DNA of 64,000 nt from Talpa occidentalis (GCF_014898055.3 NW_023604295.1:72566301-72630300), one strand, 5' to 3'; positions 48,991 through 60,170 are shown, counted from the stretch's first letter. Notes: a model not told the origin generated them from the sequence alone. A program made the numbers and translations.

Positions 48991-49440
48991 GCTGTTGTAG
49001 GGGCAGGAATGACCACTGAGCAGGTTTTCTGATCCCATGCAGACCGGGTAAAGGAGGAGTCAGAGTCCTCAGTGTTTTTTTGCAGGTCTTTTATTGGGAT
49101 TACCAGGTATACAGCAGGCAGGGGTGCTGGGGGGCCAGGATGCTGGCAGGCCTCCCAGCTCCCAGCAAGTCTTCAATCTATCTGCGCTCTCTGGCGTTCT
49201 CTGCTTCTCTCTCGGCTTCCGCTACTTCTTTCTCAGCTTCTTGGCTTCTGCTACTACTGGCATCCCCATGACGCCGCCCTTAAAAGCACAGTCTTAGCCC
49301 AGGTGAATCCCATCTACCTATGCCCACACCCTATTCCAGGTGCCCGCCATCAGGCATGCATTCAGGACCTCAAGGATCCATCATCTATCCTGATGGTGAG
49401 AGGGCAGAAAAGCCTGACATTTTCTTCACCCTACAGCTGT
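48991..49440 (-). mobile_element. Solo LTR with 5-bp TSD
   Basis: GCTGT at 48991-48995 and 49436-49440 flanks an LTR at 48996-49435 (440 bp). Its ends form a short terminal inverted repeat: TGTAGGG on the left and CCCTACA on the right. A polyadenylation signal in minus orientation (TTTATT on plus, 49090-49095) sets the strand; a TTTTAAG box near 49279 may be the TATA element. No PBS or retroviral gene follows, so it is a solo LTR left by LTR-LTR recombination. The 171-codon frame across it is not a gene. Confidence 0.88.
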
Positions 49441-49599
49441 GTTAGAAGATATTTCCAACACTCAGTACTTCACAGAGTTTTAAAAATAAATCTAAATGTA
49501 AAGCAAGCTAATAAGGCAATTGATGTTCACATATATTTTCCATCTTGCAATGCCTCCATACAAACTCCAAATACAACCTGTGAGTGATTAAGCTTCTCC
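49441..49599. other. Single-copy DNA
   Basis: Short stretch without recognised features. Confidence 0.4.
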
Positions 49600-50035
49600 C
49601 TAAAGAAAAGTGGGATCTGTGGCCCTTTTTCAGACAGTCTTTGCACTGCATTGAGCAATCAAATGTCACAGAAGTGACCTTGCATGAGTTTCATGGCTAA
49701 GGCTATAAGACACTGGAAGATTCTGATTCATATCTCTTGGCACATACACTCCTGGAGCCCTGAGCCATTGTGTATGTTGATTGAAAAAGCCTGACTATCT
49801 TTCTGAAGACACTGCGAGGTACTGAGTCTGCATGGAGAGAAGAGGACTCAGCTGAGCTCAGCCTTCCTAAAGTCCCTGCGAATCTCTTGGGGACTTAAGT
49901 GAAGCTCTATTGAATCAGATCAGCCCATATACCAGCTGTGAACTTAGAGATAGAATAAAATGGATATTTGATTTAAGTCACTGAATTTTGAAGAGTTTTT
50001 TTACAAGGCAATAGATAAAGGAAATACAGACATCA
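49600..50035 (+). mobile_element. MLT1-type MaLR LTR, plus strand
   Basis: TTGCATGAGTTTCATGGC, GAGCCCTGAGCCATTGTG, ACTCAGCTGAGCTCAGCC, TAGAATAAAATGGATATTTGATTTAAGTCACTGAATTTTG and CAAGGCAATAGATAAAGGAAATA follow the MLT1 3' order ('ttaagccactaagttttggggtaatttgttacgcagcaatagataac'). Confidence 0.75.
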
Positions 50036-50329
50036 CTATCACCCTTTAACGAAAAAGAAGTGTTGATATAATTATCTAAAATCTCTGTCTCCTGTTCTCT
50101 TTATTTCATCAATACATTCTAATTAGCCATAAATCCCAAGAAGCCCATAGAGATTCTTTTATCAAGATTGACAGATAGCAAAACCTCATTTAATTTAATG
50201 GTCATTCCTCAATCTCAACTTATTCAAGGTTTTGCAGGATTAAATGCAGCTGCTTACTCCATCCTTTTTAAAAGCATGTTTTTTTTTTTTTCCATTTGGC
50301 TTCTAGGACAACATACTTAAGGGTGTTTT
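50036..50329. other. Single-copy DNA
   Basis: No recognised feature; a T13 run lies at 50279-50291. Confidence 0.4.
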
Positions 50330-51060
50330 TTTTCCTTTGTTCTATCTATGGTATTCCCCCAGCTCCATTAAAATACAATTAACATTTAACATTTTATGTT
50401 TAAGGTGTACAAAATAATGATATGATACACATAGATGTAGCTGAATGATTGCCAGAATAAGATTAGTTAACACATCCATCACCTCACATAATGCTTTTTT
50501 TATTTCTTTTGTGGTAAGAATATTTAATATCTAACTTCTTAGCAACTTGCAAATATATATGATACAGAAATGCTAACTATAGATAGCATAGTATATATTA
50601 GCTCCCCAGGACTTAATAATCTTATAACTGGAATTGTATACACTTTGACCATCATTTCCCTATCCCCCCCATCTCTACCCAGTGACACCACCAATCTACT
50701 CTCTGCTTCTACGATTTGGGAATTTTAGATTCCATATGTAAATGGGGTCATAGAGTATTTGTCTTTTATATTTATTTTACTAAGCATAATGCCCTCAAGT
50801 TTCAACCACATTGTTTCAAACACAGAATTCCTTTCTTTTATAATTTTGAATAATATTCATATACAAATACATACTATATTTTATACATATATGCATGCAT
50901 GTGTGTGTATGCACACAGAAACACACACACACATTCCAGTTTCTTTATACACTAATCCATCAGTGGGCACTTAGGTTGTTATAAGTCTTGGCTAATGTAA
51001 ATATTGCTTCAATGAGCATAGGGTGCAGATATCTAGGGAGCTTTGATACCTACTGCCTGT
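50330..51060 (-). mobile_element. Old L1 3' UTR and ORF2 tail, minus strand
   Basis: On the plus strand: AACACATCCATCACCTCACATAATG, ATTAGCTCCCCAGGACTTAAT, CTACTCTCTGCTTCTACGA, ATTTTACTAAGCATAATGCCCTC, ATCCATCAGTGGGCACTTAGG and TCTTGGCTAATGTAAATATTGCTTCAATGAGCATAGG. This is the classic antisense reading of L1MA/L1MB 3' ends. A short CA repeat lies inside at about 50922-50933. Confidence 0.88.
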
Positions 51061-51590
51061 CCTGATATTATTCTTCCTCAGGTAACTTTTTTTACATTCT
51101 AAAATTCTTCTAAACCTCTGAAGGTTGAAATACCAAAGACTCAAACCTCTCACATAACTTTCTTCATCTTCTCTTCTTCCTAGTTTAATGCTTTGCAATG
51201 TCATCTATAAGTTTTATTTAATGGATAATATTAGCTGATCATCCCTTCATTAATATCTTCAGTTGATTTTCTCCTGAAATCCAGTGTCATTTTTTTTGTA
51301 TTTTCATTTAATATTTCTGATTGTGTCTCCAATAGGTATATCAAACTTAAAGCCAAAACAGACTTATAACCTATCTTCCCCATTTTCAGACTTTGATTTG
51401 AGCAAAATAAACATTTTGAAGTCCTATCTTCCTCTCTTTCATTCTGCATCCAATCCATTAAAATATTTACCCTTGCTTCAAGATATACACTGAGTTCAAC
51501 TGCTTCTGTTTCTAGCACCCTAACTCACACAGAAAAAATCATAACCGTTGCTCTCCTGAGTACTCTAGGATACAAACAAGCCATGTGGCG
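51061..51590. other. Single-copy or very old repeat DNA
   Basis: No recognised gene; may be the 5' continuation of the L2 below, but the match is not visible. Confidence 0.4.
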
Positions 51591-51770
51591 TTCACTCTTC
51601 CCTTTAAAGTCAATTTTCCACATAATAACTAATAACTCTTTCTTACCTAAAATATTTCCCACTATATTTAGAATAAAACACAAACTCCTTAATATGATAA
51701 ATCCAGACCCAACTGACTCTGCTACCTCTTTCTCTCTCATTTGCTCCATAGAAGAGAGACTGTCTTTCTA
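51591..51770 (+). mobile_element. L2 fragment, upstream part
   Basis: TAGAATAAAACACAAACTCCTTAATATG and CCCAACTGACTCTGCTACCTC follow the L2 phrase 'agaataaaatccaaactccttaccatggcc ... ctggcccctgcctacctc'. It is in the same orientation as the L2 piece at 52170-52435. Confidence 0.62.
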
Positions 51771-51986
51771 AAAACTGTAAACTTCTTTCCAGTATAAATG
51801 ATATTATGCTTTAATTTCTCATTGTTGTATACTTTTCCAAAAGGAATCATCACAATAACCACTATTTTGTGTTTCTCTGCTTTAAAATGTCATCTCGAGA
51901 GTACACTCAAGTCCATGTTACTGAAAGTATCATCATCACACATCATCCCACAAATCATTCATTTAAAACACTACATATAAATATAT
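51771..51986. other. Unassigned DNA between L2 and the U1 copy
   Basis: No recognised feature; probably diverged L2 or single-copy DNA. Confidence 0.35.
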
Positions 51987-52150
51987 ATATTTACCTGGCA
52001 GGGGAGATGCCATTGTCACCCAAGTGGTTTTCCCAGGGTGAGGCTTCACCATTGTACCCCAAATACACAGACCCCTGCAATTTCCCAAAATATGAGACAA
52101 TCTAATGCACAATTTGTGATAGTGGGGGGCAGCATTGGCTCATTCTCCTA
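51987..52150 (+). pseudogene. RNU1 pseudogene: U1 snRNA pseudogene, full length
   Basis: About 164 nt, the same length as U1. It starts ATATTTACCTGGCAGGGGAG: the 5' splice-site recognition arm is intact except for C4 to T. GTGGTTTTCCCAGGGTGAGGC is nearly identical to U1 stem-loop I/II sequence. The U1A loop reads ATTGTACCCCAAAT with several changes, the stem-loop III part CCCCTGCAATTTCCC is kept, and the Sm site reads AATTTGTGA. Substitutions break several stems, no proximal or distal promoter elements are evident, and an A-rich stretch (about 52152-52165) follows. It is most likely a dead retrocopy or diverged copy. The 78-codon frame over it is incidental. No clean TSD was found. Confidence 0.92.
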
Positions 52151-52169
52151 TCAAAATAAAATAAAGTGC

Positions 52170-52435
52170 TGCATATTTTGCCATAGCACTGAGTACAGTT
52201 AATTCTTGAATACATTTTACATATTATCTTAGCGCTTAGCACTTGTTGATTTTATGTATTTATAAGAATGTTATCTGTCTCCTTGTAAATTACATAAATT
52301 CTTGATGTCAGGACCATGCTTTCCTTATTCCCAACTGATTATCCTATGTCACCGATGGCATGTGATTTTATTAGGTCTTGATAAAAATGTGTAGGGTAAG
52401 CACATATTTGAGTGAATGAAGCAAAGTACGCAACG
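52170..52435 (+). mobile_element. L2 3' end
   Basis: GCCATAGCACTGAGTACAG, TCTGTCTCCTTGTAAATTACATAAATTCTTGATGTCAGGACC and GAGTGAATGAAGC follow the L2 terminal order ('catagcacttatcac ... tgtctcccccactagactgtaagctcc ... aatgaatgaa'). Confidence 0.68.
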
Positions 52436-52935
52436 ATTATGAAATATTCACTAGTTAAGATCCTTTATACATTTTTAACATACACACATTCACCTTTAGG
52501 TATGGGCACAAAATACACATGTATCAACACACACACATGCAAAATTAAAACAAACAGAAGAAGAAAGACTATACATGAAAGCAATCAAACAACTTAAATA
52601 GTTGACGGTTTCTAGCAAAACTGGTGTTTAATAAATTTATTCCCAGAAGTGAGTTAGCAAGGAACAGTTTAATTCATAAACAGGTTCCAATCTGCCTGAC
52701 TCATTTTGGTAAGGATGTCATTTTGCTAAAGGTACAATTCCAATTATTGGCATGTTTTCCCCCATAAATGCTAACCAAACACTTCCTCTGGAACTCAAAT
52801 AAGACAAGATGATTCATTTCATTGCTGGAGGAGTCCTTGGCTGTTTAGAGCTAATAAACAAGAATATGTGACTATCTAAGATGACTTCATTGGAAAAGTA
52901 TGGTTTATAACATATTTTTCAATCCATATATTAAG
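52436..52935. other. Single-copy DNA
   Basis: No feature recognised. Confidence 0.4.
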
Positions 52936-53115
52936 AAGTAATTGACTAAGTATTTATATAGAGCCCATAGAGCCTACTACATGTTAGGAACATTAGATCT
53001 CAAGAACAGAGCAGTGAATTAAAGAAAGTTCCTGTCCTCAGGGAGCTTACATTCTAAAACAAGAGGACAGATACTTAATAACATGTAGTGTGTCAAGTGA
53101 TGATAAATTATTTGA
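52936..53115 (+). repeat. Ancient dispersed repeat fragment
   Basis: CTACTACATGTTAGGAACATTAG, GAACAGAGCAGTGAATTAAAG and CTGTCCTCAGGGAGCTTACATTCTA match the old mammalian repeat class with 'cctgccctcatggagcttacattctag'. Name not assigned. Confidence 0.6.
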
Positions 53116-53689
53116 AAAAGTGAATTAGATTAAAAGATTTAGGGTGCCATTGTGGACATTCTTTTTGAAAATCAGATTAAACACAATAACAATCAGAGTG
53201 CCTTAGCAAATTTATTGCCATCTATTTGTGAAATAAATATTAAAGACAATCAATAATTGATATAATGGTCTCTCTATGACCCACTATAGTAAAACATATA
53301 ATTAACATATAATTAAAATAAAGATTAATACACATCAATAAAATGAAATTATTATTACTGTTATTATTAGTTTTGGAGGTCCAGAACAAAGCTATTTTAA
53401 TAAAATTTTTCAAGGTGTGATTTGTATTTAATAACCTACATCATTTTAAGGCAGCCCAATAAATGAATGTTGACAGATAACTACACTGAAAGCAATATTG
53501 TAATCAAAATATGAATATTTCCATTTTGCCAGAAATATCTTTAGAACCAAGCTTTTGTAATAACAAGATTTACCCTGAAATTTCTGATAAATTATCTTCA
53601 TTCTAACCCAACCAATTGTGTTTGTATGTGTGTGTGTGTGTGTTTCTGTAATAAGTATAACATTTAATGTATTCAACCAAAATGGAGTA
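53116..53689. other. AT-rich DNA with (TG)n
   Basis: (TG)n lies at about 53627-53642. No gene. Confidence 0.5.
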
Positions 53690-54330
53690 AAGTAGAACTC
53701 TTACTCCTCATTTCGTCCCTCATTTTCCTGAATCCAATTTTCCACCATTGATAACAGTTTATTTTTTGTATGTGTATGTTTTCATGGTTGTTTTATGCAA
53801 ATATAGACAGATACAAGCATTTATTATTATTTTTCAGGCTTTTATATAAAATTGACTTATCTCATGCTTTCTCAGGCCATTTTTTATTTCATTATGTAAA
53901 TTTTAATTTTTCTCCACAAATGAATAGAATCTCTCATTCTTCTTTAGTGCTGCCCAATATTATTTCCTATCGATGTGCTTTAATACATGTAAGCAGACTT
54001 CTGCTGATAGACATTTGGGTTCTTTCCAATACTTTGCGATTGCAAACAATGCCACACTGGCTGACTTTGAACATTTGTCTTCTCTCTGTGTGTGTGTGCC
54101 AAGAATATCTGAAGGATAAATTCCCAAAAGTGGAATTGCTGGTCACAGAGTGTATAAATTTGTTATATCAATAGGTATTGCCAGATATTTCTCCTCAGGG
54201 TATGAGCCAACTTATAGAGATACCAGAAATATGTGCACATACTTCTTACTCCCCAATATGTCAACAAAATTTATTATTAAATTTGGATACATTAGCTTAA
54301 TTGATTGGTGTAGCCTACTATCCCAGTAAA
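53690..54330 (-). mobile_element. Old L1 ORF2 fragment, minus strand
   Basis: The plus strand has the antisense L1 order: GATAGACATTTGGGTTCTTTCC, GCGATTGCAAACAATGCCACACTGG, AAGAATATCTGAAGGATAAATTCCCAAAAGTGGAATTGCTGGTCACAGAG, TATTGCCAGATATTTCTCC and CCCCAATATGTCAACA. The 134-codon frame on the plus strand is a shadow of it. Confidence 0.82.
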
Positions 54331-54413
54331 TGCTAATTGCATTCTTCTTTTAGGAACAAGGATGAGGGCCAGCATTAAGAATAATTTAGCAAATTAAAGA
54401 AACAAATCCTCCC
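54331..54413. other. Short unassigned DNA
   Basis: Spacer between L1 relic and SINE. Confidence 0.35.
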
Positions 54414-54711
54414 AAAATGAGTGACTTTTTTAAAAGATTTATTTATTTATTTATTTATACAAGAACTGGGGTACAGGTCAGAAGCGCAGGAGGGTGAGAG
54501 AATTCGCCAGAGCAGGGAGCAGAACAGGCAGACGGACTGAAGACACTGCTGAGGGGAGCATTGGGTGAGGCAGGAGAGGTCTGCTGTGCCATGTGGGGTT
54601 CTCCCTGACTGGAGGGGAATTGAACCGGTGCTGCAGAGGTTGCGGGCAGCTTCGAAGTGTGGCTGGCGCTCAATCGCTGTGCCACCAGGGAGGCCAAAAA
54701 ATGAGTGACTT
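54414..54711 (-). mobile_element. SINE, type II/I intermediate, minus strand, with 14-bp TSD
   Basis: AAAATGAGTGACTT at 54414-54427 and 54698-54711 flanks the element. The minus strand has GGCCTCCCTGGTGGCACAGC, GGTTCAATTCCCCTCC, then GCTTCTGACCTGTACCCCAGTTC, which mixes the GCTTCTGAC of type I with the CTGTACCCCAG of type II. Tail: (AAAT)n, CTTTTAAAAAA. Confidence 0.95.
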
Positions 54712-55980
54712 CTGAAGGGATATCCATTTGCATATGTTGCTTCCACTGTGCAAAAGATTTCTTGATCAAAACCCCAATTAACATTTTTATTTCAAAGAGG
54801 ATTTATTCTTTTAAACTCAAGAACACTTATTTTTTTCTTAATGACAAAAAACAAAATTTAAAATGAAAAACTGTGACCAATAAATAACCATAATACAAAC
54901 AAATAATAACAAACAAGCACAGCCATCAGTGTGGTATCTTAAAAATGGGATGGAGTTAGAAGTGGAGATAGATTGAGAAACAAAAACATAAAGCAACAGT
55001 CAATAAACTAGTCAACATCACTAATAGCTATTTAAATACATCTTTTCATTTTTTACTTGACAATATATGACATATTAGAGAGGAAAAAATAAAATAAAAT
55101 TGAAGAAAAGCATTCCATGAGCCCCTAGCAACATTAAAAATGTAGCCTTGATGTGATAAAAATTCTTATCAGACCATGCAACAAAAAATATTAAGTGCAT
55201 CAGTCAAACATCAACATAATATCCATTTTCTGTTTGCTCTGTAAGGGTGCTTAACAATCAGGCCATTGAATTTAAAAATTGTCCTTCGTCTCTACATCTG
55301 TAGCAACTCTCTCAATTTAAGCAATGGCATCTATAGTTTCCTTCAATAAATGTAAATATATGAATATCACTTCAAATGCAGGTTTTCCAAATTTATTTGC
55401 TCATGTTAAATAATTAGTCAAACTGAAAGAGTTCTGTAGGACAATTAAAAATTTATATCCCAGGAGAAGAGAGAAGCTTAGAAAACAGTCAAAATCCTAG
55501 CAGGTAGATGCCACTGAACCTGTACAACAACAATAGAACAGATGGGAAAACATCAGTCAGTCGCCCCACATGGGCACAGGCTGGCAGCTCTGTGTTGCCC
55601 AGGAACAGAGGTGAACACAGCAATAAACGTTCAAAGGCAACAAGCTCTCAAGTTTGTCTTCAAGGAAATCTTGAAATTATACAGTAAATCTTACAGAACT
55701 TGCAATTCTGATGCATGGTCCTTGGGTGATACTAATGATATTTACCTCAGAAGCACTGGAGGCAGGTTAAAAGCATCTATGGCCCAAAAGCCAACTCTGA
55801 AGTGTTTCTCTTTTGAATCTTTACTTTTATAAGCTTCTAAAACATCTCATTCATTGAGGTCTTTCTTAATACAAATTATAGGCAAGGCATATGATTGTTT
55901 TTAGGATAAACCAATAGACATATAAAATATTCAGCTCTCACTACAATATATTCTAACCTCCTGGATCACACTCTGTGCTA
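54712..55980. other. AT-rich DNA, one possible hAT relic
   Basis: About 55665-55770 (ACTTGCAATTCTGATGCATGG ... TTGGGTGATACTAATG ... AGAAGCACTGG) recalls the MER5-type internal phrase 'caggtgattctaatgc ... gagaaccactg'. Weak. The 96-codon frame here has no recognised domain. Confidence 0.4.
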
Positions 55981-56420
55981 TGGAAAAAAAAAAAAAAAAT
56001 CCATCAGAAGCGACTCCACTGAGCTGCACCATCTGATACTGCATGCTTCCTGACAGCTGTGCAGTTGTGAATTGTGGCAGTTTGAGGGACACAAAGGGCT
56101 GACCCAACCTGTTGTGGCTTCTTACATGATTTCTGAGAGAGGAACTAATAGGGCACATTCTCCAATCTGCCTAATTAGATGCTGTGATTCTAGCAGAAAT
56201 CTCCTCCCCTATCTCAGCAAAAGCCGACTGCACTTTAGTGCTGCAGGAGAAAAGAGAGCTCCAGATTGGTAGAGACTAAAAGGTGAAACTTCAGAGGCAG
56301 CTCAGGGTCAGGGGGGCAAGAGCAGTTGTGATAAAGAGCAGTCCCAGAAGGTCATTGTGGAAATTTCCAAGTGGCTCTCAAGGAAAATAAGCCTGCTATT
56401 CACAGGGCTGCCTGGAAAAT
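55981..56420. promoter_or_regulatory. GC-richer non-repeat block, candidate regulatory DNA
   Basis: After an A17 run (55984-56000) the sequence becomes GC-richer than its surroundings and free of recognisable repeats, with GAAGCGACTCCACTGAGCTGC, CTGACAGCTGTGCAG (E-box CAGCTG), TGCCTAATTAGATGC (homeobox core TAATTA) and GAAACTTCAGAGG. It could be a conserved enhancer or an unknown old repeat. Confidence 0.3.
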
Positions 56421-56687
56421 GGTGGGTAGTTTTGGAGCTTGAATGTCAATTGACACTTAGTAAGGCTCAGGGCCAAGGCTTATTTTCTTTAACAGTAAGG
56501 TTATTACTCATCTTTGTTTCAACACTCCACTGTGTCCTGAAGGAAGAATAATGACATTGGGATGAAATAGTGTTTATAATTTGATAAAGTCCATACGTCA
56601 TCATATAAGGTAATTTTTGCATTTCTTTGAAGAACTTAGAACTCATGTTTGGATTTCTGTGCAAGATCAGTTTGATTTTTCCCCTCT
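56421..56687. other. Single-copy DNA
   Basis: No feature recognised. Confidence 0.4.
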
Positions 56688-56967
56688 AAAATGGGTGAGA
56701 CTGGGCCTCCCCAGTGGCGCAGCGGTTGAGTGCTGGGCTGCGAAGCTGGCAGCCAGCAGCCGGCGAGAGTCCCACATGGCGTGCAGACCTCTTCTGCCGC
56801 GTGCTGCTCCCCTCAGCAGTGTACTTCATACTTTGTCAGTCTGCCTGTTCTGCTTCTCACTCTGGCTCTGGTGAATTCTCTCACCCTCCCGTGCTTCTGA
56901 CTGTACCCAGTGCTTGTATAAATAAATAAATAAATCTTAAAAAAAAAAATAAAATAAAATGTGTGAG
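56688..56967 (+). mobile_element. SINE, type I, with 12-bp TSD and a 7-nt insertion
   Basis: AAAATGGGTGAG (56688-56699) and AAAATGTGTGAG (56956-56967) differ at one base. The head is shortened around the B box (CTGGCAGCCAGCAGCCGGCG replaces the usual text, so GGTTCAATCC is missing). ATACTTT (56828-56834) is inserted after GTACTTC, apparently a slippage duplicate. Tail: AATAAATAAATAAATCTT plus A11. Confidence 0.94.
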
Positions 56968-59857
56968 GCCAATTATAGTTAAAAAAAGTTCTAGAAACAA
57001 AGGTTTGGCAATTATTCTGGAGAAGCACAAGGTCTTCATTTATTCATTTATTTTCTGTTCTGGAATCAATTCTGAACTGTAGTTTTTCTGACTACTTAAA
57101 ATCCCTTTTATAGGTCCTACCATGGGTTCATACTGACCAAAACATCGTCCATAAACACACATCCCAGACAAGTAACAGAAATATATAAATTAGACAGTGT
57201 TATTAACATAGAGTGATAGAGATTGGGGCAAACTACAAATGGATAGTGGAAATATTTAAGTGCTGGGTCCTTTCTCAGGCATAATCCGGTTTTTGCTTTG
57301 CTACTATTGGTCCTAGCATTACACTGAATTTTCTCCCTTTTTGGCAACTGCTATATGTAATTTCCATTGGTAAGACTTTTTTTCCTATCCAGGTTTGCCC
57401 AGAAAGTTGAAAGCTCTTTCTGTAATGCATTTCTTCCTTAGAGCTAACAACACAGGACATTTTAATTTAAGGCTGCTGTTGTGCATAATTAGAGGAAACA
57501 TGACAGGATATTAAAAAAGAAATTACAGAAATGTGGAAGTCACACGATACACCAATACTAGAATCAGGAGTGTTGTTTTGTAGTTTCTGAATTTGTTATC
57601 AGATGGTAAATGGTCCTCACTGCAGACACTACACCTGACTGTACAGTCAACAACTCCCTTTCACCCCAGCCTTTCTGGTCCTATGGCTATGTTTGTAATT
57701 CAAACGGAATGAAAGGGCAAAGATTTTCTCTCTGATAAAACTGGCAATTTTCACCTCTAAAGGTTTCAGATTGAATCAGGGAGGCTATAAGCTCTTTACC
57801 AACTTCTAGGAGACTGTAGGCATGCGCACACACACACACACACACTGCACATCAGGTATGAACATCCTCCCTCCTAACCTTCCCCCCATCCCGAGAAAAA
57901 CATCCTTTTGTTGTTTCTGTACAATAGTCAACCACAGTTCATTTTAATGTAAGCATTCTTCTCACAGATGGGATGAAATTCTACATTCAGCTAGATGCAC
58001 AGTATAAAAAACATTATTATTATGCTTTCTAAATTCACCATTTATGTTACCCGCATGTGAAGTCAAACCACTGCCCCAGACCTCCATGAGGATATGTTTT
58101 TAATATTGATAGCTATCATTCCATTAAAATTGTCAACCAATTAATAAGGTTGAATTTCTCAGGCATTTTAACTTGCTTTTTCCTTATTTCAAAATACTTT
58201 AAATGTGAAGCATTGAACAGACTTCATTTAAAAATGTACTTCTTCTAAAATGAACTTCATTCATGATTATTTTTTTTTCTTTCTTAGGTTGCGCAGGATT
58301 AACTGAGATATTTTAAAATTGCTAAACAACCATTTTTTCTAACCAAGTTTAAAATATACTATGGTTGACATCATGTTTTCATGTTTCATTGCCATAAAAT
58401 AAATAATAAGATGTGACTTTAAGAAACATTACTATCCAGTATATTCATTCACTAAGTAAGCATTATTAAATAAGGTTGGAACATACCTGTAAAAAGACAA
58501 AGAGCTTAGCTGTCCAGATGCTCACCATGAGGGAGACCATTCATAACCAGTAGTTATGTAGTATATCTCACTATATTAAACACTTCAGAAAGAAGACAAA
58601 GCCAGTGCCAGGGGAGTTGAGTGTTGCTGGTGGGTCTGGGTGCTGGACTGCAGGATTTGTTTTACGGGTCTCACTGGGAAGGTGAGAACTGAGGCAGATT
58701 GAAAGGGAGTTAGCCAAACCTTTTCACCTTTTAAAAATTACACTTTCTCAACATATAATTGTCAAGAAACTGGAGATAGTAGAAAAACCTATTTTAGAAA
58801 TTGTGTTTAATTAAAGTATAACAAGTAAAGTGTATGGAATCAGGCAGATCTATGTAGCTATGAATATAAAAAAGAATTTTGAGAAATCATACTAAATCAG
58901 TGGAAAGAGAAAATATTAGACTCTATTATCTGTTTCTCCTCCAGTTCCAACCCCCCCAAAAAATTATAATGTGATGGTAAATGTAATCAAATTATTCCCT
59001 TTAATTTCATGGTTGCCTAATTACTCTGAGCAGAAACCAAGCAACAGTTTACAGTGCATGAATATATTTAAATTAGCTCCTATTTATGAAGTAACAAAAT
59101 TCCTGTGCCTTCTATTATTAATTGGGATATTTACATTTCTAATTATAATTTGTTGTGAAATAAATTAAGTGTATTGCTTTCCTAATTATTATAGTATTAA
59201 GTAATATACATCTTTGACTATACAAATCAGATTCTATTGTGTGAAATACTCATTTTTCATATGCTGTTAAAATAGAATATGCATTATTTTTATTTGTAAT
59301 CAAATATACTATTTATTACTAGTCTCATTAACTTAATAGAAAAATAGATTATCCTCATTTCTTGACTTAGAACATAATTTTAATTACAGCCAAATAAATT
59401 TTCCCTTATATAATTCTAAAAGTTATTAGATTCTTACTTCAGGAAGATTAATGTAACTTAATAATATATTTTAATTTGTCTGGGTTCATTTTTATGCTTC
59501 ATTAGGGGTGGTATAAGTCAACCAAAAATTTATCACACATATTTGTATCATTTGATATGTCTTACCTCATCTAATTCTCAAAATAGCATAAAGTAGAAGT
59601 TCTGAGTTTTTATTTATAGAAAAAATGGCAACATATAGTGAATAATATGTGGATGAAGAATATCCACTGGAAGTAGGAACATGGAGCTTATTGGTACTAG
59701 TGATACTTTTTCATACCTTAGTATTTTTTATTAGTATAATAATCCTAATCTTATACATCTCATTTTTTCTTGTGTTAAACATGCTTACTAATTTTAAACA
59801 AAGTTATATTTCTAGGTTTTTACCATAAAAAATAAAAGGCTTTTTTATACTGTTCTT
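56968..59857. other. AT-rich DNA with (CA)n
   Basis: (CA)n lies at 57826-57845. The patch at 58590-58700 is GC-richer and may be an old repeat ('tctcactgggaaggtgag' class). No gene: the frames at 57117-57347 and 58971-59168 lack motifs. Confidence 0.5.
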
Positions 59858-60170
59858 AGTTTAATCATTTTTTAATTAATAATTTATTTTATTTATTTAT
59901 TTGTGCAAGAACTGGGTACAGTCAGAAGCATAGGAGGGCAAGAGAATTCACCAGAGCCAGAGCGGGGAGCAGAGCAGGCAGAAGGACCGAAGTACACTGC
60001 TGAGGGGAGCAGCGGGCACCAGGAGAGGTCTGCGCGCCATGTGGGACCCTCCTCCTGTGGGCGGGGAGCAGCTGGGGTTTGAACCGGCGCTGCAGAGGCT
60101 GCGGGCAGCTCCACAACCCAGCGCTCAACCGCTGCGCCACCAGGGAGGCCCAGTTTAATCATTTTTTAAT
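59858..60170 (-). mobile_element. SINE, type I, minus strand, with perfect 19-bp TSD
   Basis: AGTTTAATCATTTTTTAAT at 59858-59876 and 60152-60170. The minus strand has GGCCTCCCTGGTGGCGCAGC, GGTTCAAACCCC, GCGCAGACCTCTCCTGG, CTGACTGTACCCAGTTC and AAATAAATAAATAAAATAAATT. An in-place expansion CCTCCTCCTGTGGG lies in the middle. It has the longest perfect TSD in the window and looks young. Confidence 0.96.

Noticed and set aside
46439..49440. Intact provirus with paired LTRs
   Set aside because: No gag, pol or env-like text was seen between them, and the right LTR has its own 5-bp TSD.
49072..49587. 171-codon open frame
   Set aside because: It lies on the opposite strand of the solo LTR and beyond; no protein family is recognised.
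53770..54174. 134-codon open frame on plus strand
   Set aside because: It is the antisense of an old L1 ORF2 fragment.
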